Assembly: GCA_017438675.1 (NCBI GenBank)
Contig: JAFRUW010000134.1
Location: 1-12,169, forward strand
Length of the DNA: 12,169 nt
Direction of reading: 5' to 3'
Origin: Oscillospiraceae bacterium
Lineage (GTDB): Bacteria > Bacillota > Clostridia > Oscillospirales > Oscillospiraceae
This document shows positions 6,019 to 12,127 of the stretch, one piece after another. Below the pieces are notes generated by a model, which saw nothing but the letters and a program-made list of their open reading frames with translations, ran no database searches and was not told the origin of the DNA. The translations under genes were made by a program, and so were the position numbers. How positions within the stretch are numbered: the first letter of the stretch is position 1; the number at the start of each line of letters is the position of its first letter.

Positions 6019-8388
6019 TTATCTTATAACGCCGCCCAGCTCGTCCTTAATGGCAGTGAGAACGCCGTTTACTGTGTCGTCGGCCATCTGGTCGGTGAGG
6101 GTCTGATCGTCGGCTCTCAGTTTAAGGGAGAAGGCTGTGCTCTTCTTGCCCGCCTGAATATGCTCGCCCTTGTAGATGTCAAAGAGCTTCACGCCCTTTA
6201 AGAGCTTGCCGCCGGCCTTCTTTATGGTGTTTACAAGGGAAGCGATGGTGACCTCGTCGTCAACAACAACGGCGATATCCCTTGTGATCGCCGGGTATCT
6301 GGGGATGGGCTCGTAGCCCTTCTCCTCACTCCTTGCGGCGATGCAGTTATAGAAATCGAGCTCCACCGCATAGGACTCGCCCAGATCGTATGCGGCAGCC
6401 GTGAGGGGATGAAGCTGACCCATAACGCCGAGAACTGTGTCGCCGGATTTTACAACGGCGCAGCGGCCGGGATGGTAAGAGGGGTTCTCGCTCTCAGCCT
6501 CAAAGCTGACGTTCTCGATACGCATTCCCTTGAGTATTGCCTCAACAGCGCCCTTCATCTTGAAGAAATCCGTATCGCCGTAAGCGCCCAGTGTGAGTAT
6601 CACTCTCTCATCGGGAAGTTCTTCGCCTATGTTCCTGTAGATTCTTGCCAGCTCGTAAAGGCGCACGTTCTCGTTGCGGTAGCTGTTGTTGCGGCTCATG
6701 ATCTCCAGCATGGAGGGCAGGGATGTGGTGCGCATGACGCTGGTGTCCTCGCCCAGAGGATTCAGGATCCTCACGCTGTTTCTCAGGCTGCTGTCGGGGG
6801 CAAGTCTGATTTTGTCATAAGCGGAGGGGCTTATGAAGGAATAGGTATAGATTTCGGAGAAGCCCAGCGCACGGCACATGGAAGCGACCTGACGCTCCAG
6901 CGACTGCTTCACTGTGAGGGCGCCCATTGTGGTCTCGCCCTTCAGCATGGTGGGCTCAATGTCGTTGTAGCCGTAAAGTCTGGCGACTTCTTCCGCCAGG
7001 TCGGAGTAATGCTCGATGTCGCCTCTCCAGGAGGGAACTGTCACGACGCCGTTTTCCACTGTGAAGCCGAGAGATTCCAGAGCCTCCGCCATGAACTCCT
7101 CGGAAATATCGGTTCCCAGAAGGGCGTTGATCCTGTCGGGCTGGAGGTCCAGCTTCAGGGGCTCGTACTCCTTTGCTATCACGTCGATGATGCCGTCAAT
7201 GACCTCGCCGGCGCCGAGCATCTCAACAAGCTCGCAGGCTCTCTGAACGGCGTCCCAGGTGTTCTCCTGATCCAGGCCCTTCTCGAATCTGCCGGAGGCG
7301 TCGGTACGCATGGTGAGCTTCGCCGCCGTGCGTCTGACGGAGGTGCCGTTGAAGTTGGCGGACTCAAAGACCACGAACTTTGTGTTATCCGTGATCTCGC
7401 TGTTTGCGCCGCCCATAACGCCTGCAACGGCAACGGGCTTACTGCTGTCGGCAATGACGAGCATGGTGCTGTCAAGCTTCCTCTCCTGATCGTCCAGGGT
7501 GTTCATGATCTCGCCGTCCTCAGCGGTTCGAACGATGATCTTGCCCTCGTCCAGGCAGGCGTAGTCGAAGGCGTGCATGGGCTGGCCGTACTCCAGCATG
7601 ACGTAGTTTGTTATGTCAACTATATTGTTGATGGGACGGACGCCGGAAGCGCGGAGGCGCTGGCGCATCCACAGGGGGGACGGCTCGATTTTGATGTTCT
7701 TCACCATTCTGGCGGTGTATCTGGGGCAGAGATCGGGGTTCTTTATCTCAACGGACAGATGCTCGTTTATATCGCCGCCCGCGCCCTTGACCTCGGGCTT
7801 GTGGAGCTTCAGCTCCGTGCCGAAAGTGGCGGCGGTCTCTCTTGCCAGACCGATGACGGAGAGGCAGTCGGGGCGGTTGTTGGTGATCTCGAACTCCACA
7901 ATGCTGTCGTCAGCGCCGATTAAGGGCCTGATGTCGTCACCGGGCCTGCAGTCTTCCTTAATGATGAAGATGCCGTCGGTGATGGCATAGGGGAAGTCAT
8001 GGGTGTCGAGCTTAAGCTCACCCAGGGAGCATAGCATACCGTTGGAGGGCACGCCGCGGAGCTTGCCCTTTGTGATCTTGATGCCGCCGGGAAGCAGGGA
8101 CTTGTGCATGGCCACGGGGACCAGATCGCCGGCGTTCACGTTCTGTGCGCCGGTGACTATCTGGATGGGCTCATCCTGTCCCACGTCAACCTGGCATATC
8201 CACAGATGGTCAGAGTCGGGATGGCGCTCGATCTCAACCACCTTACCCACAACAACATTTTCTATTTCCTTTGAAGGTTCCTCGGTGGCCTCCACCTTGG
8301 AGCCTGATATGGTCATTCTCTCAGCGTATTCTCTGGCAGGAGCGTCCACCTCGGTAAACTCGGCCAGCCATTTTCTTGACAGCTTCAT
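6019..8388 (-). CDS. pheT: Phenylalanyl-tRNA synthetase beta subunit
   Basis: This 789-residue subunit forms the alpha2-beta2 enzyme with PheS that charges tRNA-Phe. The domains expected for the long bacterial form are visible in order: an N-terminal segment (MKLSRKWLAEF), an EMAP/OB-fold tRNA-binding domain (about 43-155, with RHPDSDHL and PSNGMLCSLGEL), the B3/B4 region with editing activity opening at EITNNRPDCLSV (167-178), a B5 domain, a catalytic-like core with LEDTSVMRTTSLP-type sequence (GEDTSVMRTTSLPSMLE), and a C-terminal ferredoxin-like anticodon-binding domain (about 697-789, starting YPAITRDIAVVV). The ATG (8386-8388) has AAAGGA about 9-10 bases upstream. It normally follows pheS within a few bases; here 540 bp of non-coding repeat-rich DNA intervenes, so it may depend on read-through from the T-box transcript or on a promoter of its own. 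galM follows by 14 bases. Confidence 0.97.
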   Translation of the reverse strand: MKLSRKWLAEFTEVDAPAREYAERMTISGSKVEATEEPSKEIENVVVGKVVEIERHPDSDHLWICQVDVGQDEPIQIVTGAQNVNAGDLVPVAMHKSLLPGGIKITKGKLRGVPSNGMLCSLGELKLDTHDFPYAITDGIFIIKEDCRPGDDIRPLIGADDSIVEFEITNNRPDCLSVIGLARETAATFGTELKLHKPEVKGAGGDINEHLSVEIKNPDLCPRYTARMVKNIKIEPSPLWMRQRLRASGVRPINNIVDITNYVMLEYGQPMHAFDYACLDEGKIIVRTAEDGEIMNTLDDQERKLDSTMLVIADSSKPVAVAGVMGGANSEITDNTKFVVFESANFNGTSVRRTAAKLTMRTDASGRFEKGLDQENTWDAVQRACELVEMLGAGEVIDGIIDVIAKEYEPLKLDLQPDRINALLGTDISEEFMAEALESLGFTVENGVVTVPSWRGDIEHYSDLAEEVARLYGYNDIEPTMLKGETTMGALTVKQSLERQVASMCRALGFSEIYTYSFISPSAYDKIRLAPDSSLRNSVRILNPLGEDTSVMRTTSLPSMLEIMSRNNSYRNENVRLYELARIYRNIGEELPDERVILTLGAYGDTDFFKMKGAVEAILKGMRIENVSFEAESENPSYHPGRCAVVKSGDTVLGVMGQLHPLTAAAYDLGESYAVELDFYNCIAARSEEKGYEPIPRYPAITRDIAVVVDDEVTIASLVNTIKKAGGKLLKGVKLFDIYKGEHIQAGKKSTAFSLKLRADDQTLTDQMADDTVNGVLTAIKDELGGVIR

Positions 8389-8423
8389 ATATGTTGATCC
8401 TTTCGATTATTGATTATTTATTC

Positions 8424-8429
8424 ATTATA
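8424..8429 (-). promoter_or_regulatory. Candidate -10 element upstream of pheT
   Basis: The minus strand has a perfect TATAAT about 36 bases before the pheT start, in an AT-rich stretch (8389-8460). The best -35 at proper spacing (TTTAAG) is poor, and there is no extended -10 TG. It could give pheT a promoter independent of the pheS T-box, which would matter because a terminator-like hairpin lies between the two genes. Evidence is limited to the hexamer and base composition. Confidence 0.35.
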
Positions 8430-8474
8430 TTTGTTTTGTCTTAGTGCTTAAATAATTACAGCCTTCTCACGCCT

Positions 8475-8556
8475 GCGCGGCGGGCGACCAATGGTCGCCC
8501 ATACACTGGTGTTTTCCCACCGCACCAGTAGGGGCGATCATCGATCGCCCGCCGAC
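8475..8556. repeat. Nested palindromic intergenic repeat between pheS and pheT
   Basis: Three inverted repeats are nested in about 80 bp: GGGCGACC-aat-GGTCGCCC (8482-8500), ACTGGTG...CACCAGT (8505-8529) and GGGCGATC-atc-GATCGCCC (8532-8550). The outer flanks (CGGCGGGCGA near 8478-8487 and TCGCCCGCCG at 8545-8554) are also complementary, so the unit could fold into a single long cruciform. It is GC-rich in contrast with the AT-rich DNA on its left. Short palindromes of the type gggcgatc/gatcgccc are common intergenic repeats in gut Oscillospiraceae, as I recall; that comparison cannot be checked here. No transposase is linked. Confidence 0.7.
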
Positions 8557-8750
8557 GGCGCAGATTCGGATAACGCATGCATCTGCAATAGGAGAACAAT
8601 CATCAGGCTACCACCACGAGCGCCAAATCAAAATCCACCACCGCAAGGAGCGGCTAAGCGGGTTAGACGCAGGCAGTATCAGACAAGCTGTCTGCCGCTT
8701 TCGCCAAAGGTTATTATGTGGCTTTGCCTACCGTTTCAGGGAAAGGATTC

Positions 8751-8785
8751 AAAAGGAAAACGGCATATTAAGCCGTTGTCCTTTT
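8751..8785. terminator. Terminator-like hairpin between pheS and pheT, possibly bidirectional
   Basis: AAAAGGAAAACGGC (8751-8764) pairs with GCCGTTGTCCTTTT (8772-8785) with one mismatch around a 7-base loop. Because the stem begins with A4 and ends with T4, it has a short U-tract on either strand. On the minus strand it lies about 145 bases after the pheS stop and so could reduce read-through into pheT. The T-tract is short, so efficiency is uncertain. Confidence 0.5.
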
Positions 8786-8797
8786 GTCGCCTCTTTC

Positions 8798-8825
8798 CCC
8801 CATTTCTGGCGAAACAGAAATGGGG
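8798..8825. repeat. Perfect 11-bp stem-loop
   Basis: CCCCATTTCTG (8798-8808) and CAGAAATGGGG (8815-8825) form a perfect stem around GCGAAA. Neither strand has a following T-tract, so it is not a typical terminator. It lies 12 bases from the terminator-like hairpin in the pheS-pheT spacer and may be part of the same inserted element. Confidence 0.6.
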
Positions 8826-8928
8826 TGCCCCGCGGCATAAGCGGTGAAAAGGCCAAATTCCTTTGAGGAACTAAACCATTAAGAAACCCATTGCAAAGAA
8901 TCAGGTTATTCCATATTCAGCGGAGCGT

Positions 8929-9954
8929 TTAAAACTGTGACAGGAATCTTGCGTCGTTTTCGTAAATAAGGCGCATATCGGTGATGCCAAAGCGGCGCAT
9001 AGCCACACGCTCAAGACCTACGCCGAAGGCGAAGCCGGAGTACTCGTCGGGATCTATGCCGCAGCCCGCCAGAACCTTGGGATGAACCATGCCGGCGCCG
9101 AGAAGCTCGATCCAGCCCTCGCCCTTGCAGACACGGCAGCCCTCGCCGCCGCAGGCGAAGCACTGAACGTCAACCTCACAGGAGGGCTCGGTGAACGGGA
9201 AGTGATGGGGACGGAAACGGGTCTTGGCCTCGGGGCCGTAAAGCTTTGCAACGAGAGCGTTCAGGGTGCCCTTCAGGTCGCCCATGGTGATGCCCTTGTC
9301 AACAACGAGGCCTTCGATCTGATGGAACATGGGAGAATGGGTGGCGTCAACCTCGTCCTTGCGGTAAACCCTGCCCGGGCTGATGATGCGGATGGGGGGC
9401 TTTGTGACCTCCATGACACGGACCTGTACGGGGCTCGTCTGGCAGCGGAGATGGACTCTCTCATCCTCGGTGATATAGAAGGTATCCTGCCACTCGCGGA
9501 CGGTGTGACCCTCGGGAATGTTCAGCTTGTCAAAATCATAAACGGAAAGCTCCACCTCGGGGCCCTCAGCGATTGTAAAGCCCATGCCCACAAAAATGTC
9601 CTTGACCTCGTCAAGAACGATGGTCATGGGGTGCTTGTGACCCACGGGGATCTCTGTGCCGGGGATGGTCACGTCCAGCTTTTCGGCCTTGAGCTTCTGC
9701 TCAAGCATCTTCTCCTTAATGATGCCGGAGGCAGCGGTGATGGAATCCTCAATGTCGGCCCTGATCTTGTTTGCCATCTGACCGATGACCGGTCTCTCCT
9801 CGGGGGAGAGCTTGCCCATCTGCTTTAGAATACCGGTGATCTCACCCTTTTTGCCGAGATATTTTACGCGAAGCCCGTCCAGCTCTTCCGCCGAACCGAC
9901 CTTTTCAAGTGCTGCCAAAGCTTCAGCTTTGATCTGTTCAAGTTTTTCTCTCAT
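8929..9954 (-). CDS. pheS: Phenylalanyl-tRNA synthetase alpha subunit
   Basis: This 341-residue catalytic subunit activates phenylalanine and transfers it to tRNA-Phe. The N-terminal ~90 residues form the helical, coiled-coil tRNA-binding arm. The class II core follows: motif 1 region near 108-135 (HPMTIVLDEV...GFTIAEGPEVE), TSPVQ (173-177), motif 2 ISPGRVYRKDEVDATHSPMFHQ spanning about 191-212, and motif 3 GFAFGVGLERVAMRRFG (307-323). A four-cysteine group, CFACGGEGCRVC (C265, C268, C273, C276), matches the zinc-knuckle-like insert seen in many bacterial PheS. The sequence before TSPVQ is HLRCQ where many PheS have LLRTH, a mild departure. The ATG (9952-9954) has GAGGAG 6 bases upstream. A T-box leader and its own promoter precede it, so expression should rise when uncharged tRNA-Phe accumulates. 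Confidence 0.97.
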   Translation of the reverse strand: MREKLEQIKAEALAALEKVGSAEELDGLRVKYLGKKGEITGILKQMGKLSPEERPVIGQMANKIRADIEDSITAASGIIKEKMLEQKLKAEKLDVTIPGTEIPVGHKHPMTIVLDEVKDIFVGMGFTIAEGPEVELSVYDFDKLNIPEGHTVREWQDTFYITEDERVHLRCQTSPVQVRVMEVTKPPIRIISPGRVYRKDEVDATHSPMFHQIEGLVVDKGITMGDLKGTLNALVAKLYGPEAKTRFRPHHFPFTEPSCEVDVQCFACGGEGCRVCKGEGWIELLGAGMVHPKVLAGCGIDPDEYSGFAFGVGLERVAMRRFGITDMRLIYENDARFLSQF

Positions 9955-9999
9955 AACGACTCCTCAAATAGTAAATATTATGCTGTAAAGGATATTTCC

Positions 10000-10036
10000 A
10001 AAAAAATATACCCTTCGCCCCACACAGGACGAAAGG
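10000..10036 (-). terminator. Regulated terminator of the pheS T-box
   Basis: On the minus strand CCTTTCGTCC pairs with GGGGCGAAGG (10 bp, two G-U pairs) around a 5-base loop. It is followed by GTATA and then seven T. The stem starts 8 bases after the conserved T-box sequence, the usual place for the transcription-termination alternative of the antiterminator. Confidence 0.9.
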
Positions 10037-10260
10037 CATTTCTTCCGCGGTACCACCTGATTTCGGCATACGCCGCACTCAAGCCGCCGACATATCATCG
10101 GCCGCAACAGCCTTTAACGAAGCCACCCGCCGGTGATTAGCCGGACGCTCCCGGGCGAACCAAGCACATTCTCCGCAGGGCGCTTTCAGCCTCCGGCTGC
10201 CCCTCTCTTTCGCGGCAAAGCGGTACTATTTTCCCGTTCTCAGCGGTTTTCTTTTACCAC
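10000..10260 (-). promoter_or_regulatory. Phe T-box leader (tRNA-sensing riboswitch) of pheS
   Basis: The leader RNA senses uncharged tRNA-Phe and chooses between a terminator and an antiterminator. In transcript order: an RGTA-type motif in the Stem I base (AAAATAGTACC near 10230), an AG-bulge (AGAGAGGGG near 10200), a GNUG-type apical segment (GGCTGAAAGCGCCC near 10180), then the specifier loop with TTC at 10159-10157 followed by G and the conserved-type GGGAGC. UUC is a Phe codon, which agrees with the downstream gene. A small stem III (CGGC-GTAT-GCCG) precedes the T-box proper, AGGTGGTACCGCGG (10058-10045), whose UGGU would pair with the tRNA NCCA end. The terminator lies at 10000-10036. 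The T-box element is unmistakable; the specifier position is read from the flanking consensus. Confidence 0.95.
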
Positions 10261-10266
10261 CATAAT

Positions 10267-10295
10267 TTTATACCACATTTTCCCCGGTTTATCAA
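10267..10295 (-). promoter_or_regulatory. Sigma-A promoter of the pheS T-box transcript
   Basis: TTGATA (10295-10290) and TATAAA (10272-10267) are separated by exactly 17 bases. Transcription would start near 10260, giving a leader of about 305 nt before pheS, a normal length for a T-box leader. Confidence 0.8.
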
Positions 10296-10359
10296 TATGT
10301 TTTTTACTATTTTTATAACGAAAAGAGGGTGATGTTTTTCGATGCACTGGGCATAATGT

Positions 10360-10401
10360 AAAAAGCCTCGCAGAGTTTCACCGCAAAAGCGGTGAAATAA
10401 A
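10360..10401. repeat. 42-bp hairpin repeat, copy A
   Basis: This unit aligns without gaps to 12128-12169 at 34 of 42 positions. Its core is a perfect 9-bp stem, TTTCACCGC (10376-10384) with GCGGTGAAA (10389-10397), around AAAA. Both copies share AGCnTCGCAGA before the stem. The stem position that differs between copies changes on both arms (A-T here, G-C in copy B), so pairing is kept. It is the leftmost of six stem-loops downstream of the NlpC/P60 gene. Confidence 0.75.
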
Positions 10402-10409
10402 TTTAAATC

Positions 10410-10442
10410 ATTTTTCCCGGGAGCATGTATCACGGGAAAAAT
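10410..10442. repeat. Stem-loop with 10-bp perfect stem
   Basis: ATTTTTCCCG (10410-10419) pairs with CGGGAAAAAT (10433-10442) around a 13-base loop. The T-run lies within the stem, not after it, so it is not a standard terminator on either strand. It is the second hairpin of the chain. Confidence 0.65.
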
Positions 10443-10450
10443 ACAGGAAA

Positions 10451-10520
10451 GCCGCAAACGTGCAAATTGAATTATCATTTTCAATAATTCTTATCAATTC
10501 AATTTGTGCGATGCAGCGGC
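10451..10520. repeat. Long composite stem-loop
   Basis: CGTGCAAATTGAATT (10459-10473) pairs with AATTCAATTTGTGCG (10496-10510) over 15 positions, two of them G-T, around a 22-base AT-rich loop. Beyond a small internal loop, GCCGC (10451-10455) and GCGGC (10516-10520) extend the stem. This is the largest structure in the hairpin chain. Confidence 0.65.
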
Positions 10521-10527
10521 GCTATTC

Positions 10528-10555
10528 TCAAAGCAAATCGCAAGATTTGCTTTGA
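10528..10555. repeat. Perfect 12-bp stem-loop with GCAA loop
   Basis: TCAAAGCAAATC (10528-10539) pairs perfectly with GATTTGCTTTGA (10544-10555), closed by GCAA, a stable GNRA tetraloop on the plus strand. On the minus strand the loop is TTGC, so if the structure acts as RNA the plus strand is the better candidate. It directly abuts the next hairpin. Confidence 0.65.
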
Positions 10556-10580
10556 AGCGTGTCGACTTTTTCGACACGCT
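10556..10580. repeat. Perfect 10-bp stem-loop downstream of the NlpC/P60 gene
   Basis: AGCGTGTCGA (10556-10565) pairs with TCGACACGCT (10571-10580) around a 5-base loop (CTTTT; AAAAG on the minus strand). It starts on the base after the previous hairpin. It may act as a second stop or an RNA 3' end stabiliser for the hydrolase transcript. Confidence 0.6.
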
Positions 10581-10582
10581 AA

Positions 10583-10609
10583 AGAGCGCACCGATATTCG
10601 ATGCGCTCT
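10583..10609 (-). terminator. Probable terminator hairpin of the NlpC/P60 gene
   Basis: On the minus strand AGAGCGCA pairs with TGCGCTCT around an 11-base loop, 17 bases after the stop codon, and is followed only by TTTAG. The short U-tract makes it a weak intrinsic terminator, but it is the nearest structure to the gene end and five more hairpins follow. Confidence 0.5.
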
Positions 10610-10626
10610 GTTGATTTCAAACAATA

Positions 10627-11613
10627 TCAGCCGATGACGTTCTTCGCGCCCCAGTAAACGCCTGCCCAGTAACCGGTGAACAGATCGTTTATGATAACGC
10701 CCTTGCGGGAATTTGCCGCGTGGATGAACTGGCCGTCGCCTATGTAAAGGCCTACGTGTGTGACGCCTCTGCCGTCATCGGAGAAGAACACGATGTCGCC
10801 GGGCTTGAGGTCTGACTTGGAGACCTTTGTGCCGTTGTTGGCGTACTGGGCGGAGGCTGTACGGCTCATGTTGTAGCCGTAGGTCAGCTTGAAGATGTAA
10901 TAGATAAAGCCGGAGCAGTCAAAGCCGGAGGGGCTTGTACCGCCGTAAACGTATCTGTAACCGTTGTACTTCTTAGCGAAGGAGACGATCTCAGCTCTCA
11001 GCTCGTCGTTGGCGCTGACTGTGCTCTTTAATGCGTCATTCGCACCGGATGTGAGGGCGCCGCCCAGTGTGACATTGGAAGTACCCAGAGTTACGGATGA
11101 GCCGGTATTTGCGGATGCGCCGCCTGTGATGTTCATAAAGTCGGAACGCAGATATCCTGCCTTGCCGTTGTACTGAACCTTGTACCAACCGTTATTGATG
11201 CCGGTGACGGTCATCTTTGTGCCGCTCTTATAGGAGCCGACCACGGAGGAAGAAGTATTGGGCTTGCTTCTCATCCTGACACCGTTGCCGGTAACAGTAC
11301 CTGTTGCTGTAAAGTTCTCTGTCTTGAGGACGTCCTTGAGGTAGCTCGCGGAAACGTAACCCACTGTGCCCTGATAATTGATCTGATACCAGGAGCTTGT
11401 TGTCTGCTCAAGAACGACCACTCTGGCGTTTTTCGCCACGGAGCCGGCTACTGAATAGGATGTGCCGGGGCCTGAACGAATGTTAAGCTTGCTGGCCGTA
11501 ACTGTTGCGGCGCCGTACGCCACGGTGCCTGCCGCGCTTGCGGTTGCCGCGAACAGCGATAACGCCATTGCAAGCACAAGAACCATGATCGTAAGTTTTC
11601 TGATCTTTTTCAT
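10627..11613 (-). CDS. Secreted SH3b-NlpC/P60 cell-wall hydrolase
   Basis: The 328-residue product is a peptidoglycan hydrolase, probably a D,L- or L,D-type endopeptidase that cuts stem peptides outside the cell. It opens with a signal peptide (MKKIRK, hydrophobic core to about 22, likely cut after ATASA near 27). Two bacterial SH3 repeats follow (about 35-93, starting with LNIRSGPGTSYSV, and about 103-160, with VRMRSKPNTSSSVVG), which should bind the wall. After a Ser/Gly/Thr linker, the NlpC/P60 domain (about 204-328) has the catalytic Cys233 in GFDCSGF, His286 in THVGLYIG and a third polar residue, His298, in FIHAAN. I chose ATG 11611-11613 because GAGGAG stands 7 bases before it; the ATG at 11626-11628 overlaps the previous stop but lacks a good site. 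It shares a promoter with the 97-residue gene. Specific bond cut is not determined. Confidence 0.93.
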   Translation of the reverse strand: MKKIRKLTIMVLVLAMALSLFAATASAAGTVAYGAATVTASKLNIRSGPGTSYSVAGSVAKNARVVVLEQTTSSWYQINYQGTVGYVSASYLKDVLKTENFTATGTVTGNGVRMRSKPNTSSSVVGSYKSGTKMTVTGINNGWYKVQYNGKAGYLRSDFMNITGGASANTGSSVTLGTSNVTLGGALTSGANDALKSTVSANDELRAEIVSFAKKYNGYRYVYGGTSPSGFDCSGFIYYIFKLTYGYNMSRTASAQYANNGTKVSKSDLKPGDIVFFSDDGRGVTHVGLYIGDGQFIHAANSRKGVIINDLFTGYWAGVYWGAKNVIG

Positions 11614-11624
11614 TGTATCTCTCC

Positions 11625-11918
11625 TCATTCTGCAGTTGCAAGAGCTCTCGTCAGCCAGACAGTGGCAAGATCCATCGCCACATACAGGCTGTCCTTCTCC
11701 GCCTTCTTTACTATCCTGTCTCTTGATTTGACATCGGGATCCGTCCTTTGGAGCTGAACGGAAACCTTTGTCGCAACTTCCATGTCTTTTACGGTCTTGG
11801 TGGACAGGATCTGGAGCATGATGATGTACTTGTCTTTCATGTCACCCAGGAATAACAGATTATCCTTCCTGCGGAGCGGGTAACCCTTGTATTCAAGATA
11901 TTCACTCTTTGTTGCCAC
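11625..11918 (-). CDS. Conserved-looking 97-residue protein of unknown function
   Basis: I do not recognise a named domain. The protein is small and soluble, with no signal peptide, membrane segment or cysteine. It has an N-terminal part that looks beta-rich (YLEYKGYPLRRKDNLLFLGD, residues 7-26, then KYIIMLQIL 30-38), a central stretch with VSVQLQRTDP (53-62), and a C-terminal helix (about 68-95) rich in Lys, Glu and Ala that ends VWLTRALATAE. Similar short proteins occur, to my recollection, as hypotheticals in Oscillospiraceae; that needs a search. The GTG start (11916-11918) has AGGAGG 7 bases upstream and a consensus promoter, so it is surely expressed. Its stop lies 11 bases before the start of the hydrolase gene, whose ribosome binding site overlaps it, so the two are co-expressed and probably coupled. 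A link to wall metabolism is inference only. Confidence 0.85.
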   Translation of the reverse strand: MATKSEYLEYKGYPLRRKDNLLFLGDMKDKYIIMLQILSTKTVKDMEVATKVSVQLQRTDPDVKSRDRIVKKAEKDSLYVAMDLATVWLTRALATAE

Positions 11919-11952
11919 GTTGTTCCCTCCTGTCGTGAATTATCGTAACCAA

Positions 11953-11981
11953 ATTGTAACACATTGTAGCCCGTTTGTCAA
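11953..11981 (-). promoter_or_regulatory. Consensus sigma-A promoter of the 97-residue/NlpC-P60 pair
   Basis: TTGACA (11981-11976) is identical to the -35 consensus, the spacer is 17 bases, and the -10 is TACAAT (11958-11953, 5 of 6). A transcription start near 11946 gives a leader of about 28 nt with AGGAGGG. This is the strongest promoter in the window and suggests high vegetative expression. Confidence 0.9.
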
Positions 11982-12009
11982 CACCTTTAAAAGTATTTTA
12001 AATCCTCGG

Positions 12010-12048
12010 AAATCTGCTGTTTTTCGGACTTAAGGTCGAAAACAGATA
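12010..12048. other. Imperfect stem-loop upstream of the sigma-A promoter
   Basis: CTGTTTTTCG and CGAAAACAG can pair with a one-base bulge around about 10 bases, in the gap between the promoter and the next hairpin. It could be part of a terminator region of a gene beyond the right edge or a protein binding site. Evidence is only the inverted repeat. Confidence 0.3.
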
Positions 12049-12061
12049 CAGTGCGCAAAAC

Positions 12062-12088
12062 CCCCGGCAGAGCAAACTTCTGCCGGGG
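12062..12088. terminator. Strong GC-rich terminator hairpin
   Basis: CCCCGGCAG (12062-12070) pairs perfectly with CTGCCGGGG (12080-12088) around a 9-base loop. On the minus strand it is followed by GTTTTGCG; on the plus strand by TCCTTCATTTTG. It most likely ends a minus-strand transcript arriving from beyond the right edge, because no gene lies to its left on the plus strand. Confidence 0.65.
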
Positions 12089-12127
12089 TCCTTCATTTTG
12101 TAACTATAGACAAACCAGGATTACGAG

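Larger units (their letters stand above)
8557..8928. other. Non-coding, repeat-rich spacer between pheS and pheT
   Basis: I see no convincing gene in this stretch on either strand. A plus-strand open frame at 8491-8847 crosses the palindromic repeat and hairpins, lacks a ribosome binding site and is rich in Pro, Arg and Lys with no recognisable domain. The stretch does hold a weak stem near 8669-8695 (GCAGGCAG/CTGTCTGC, one G-T pair) and two stronger hairpins listed separately. CCGCGGCATAAGCGGTGAAA at 8830-8849 resembles the right half of the 42-bp hairpin repeat found at 10360 and 12128 and may be a decayed copy. The region looks like inserted mobile-repeat debris. Confidence 0.55.

Noticed and set aside
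5279..6106. 275-residue open frame on the plus strand
   Set aside because: It is antisense to galM and the end of pheT, with no homology that I recognise and no start signals.
6409..7923. 504-residue open frame on the plus strand
   Set aside because: It is antisense to pheT, has no ribosome binding site and no recognisable domain, and its composition (rich in Val, His, Gly, Ala) is that of a frame opposite a GC-rich coding sequence.
8491..8847. 118-residue open frame on the plus strand in the pheS-pheT spacer
   Set aside because: It begins inside a palindromic repeat, lacks a ribosome binding site, runs through two hairpins and has no recognisable domain. It is treated as non-coding repeat sequence.
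9082..9828. 248-residue open frame on the plus strand
   Set aside because: It lies wholly antisense to pheS, whose motifs are intact.
10254..10484. 76-residue open frame on the minus strand
   Set aside because: It overlaps the pheS promoter and two hairpins and has no convincing ribosome binding site or domain.
10360..10609. CRISPR array
   Set aside because: The hairpins differ in sequence and size, and there is no regular repeat-spacer pattern and no cas gene in the window.
11614..11628. Upstream ATG for the NlpC/P60 gene at 11626-11628
   Set aside because: It would place MRRDT before a normal signal peptide and lacks a spaced ribosome binding site, whereas ATG 11611-11613 has GAGGAG 7 bases upstream.
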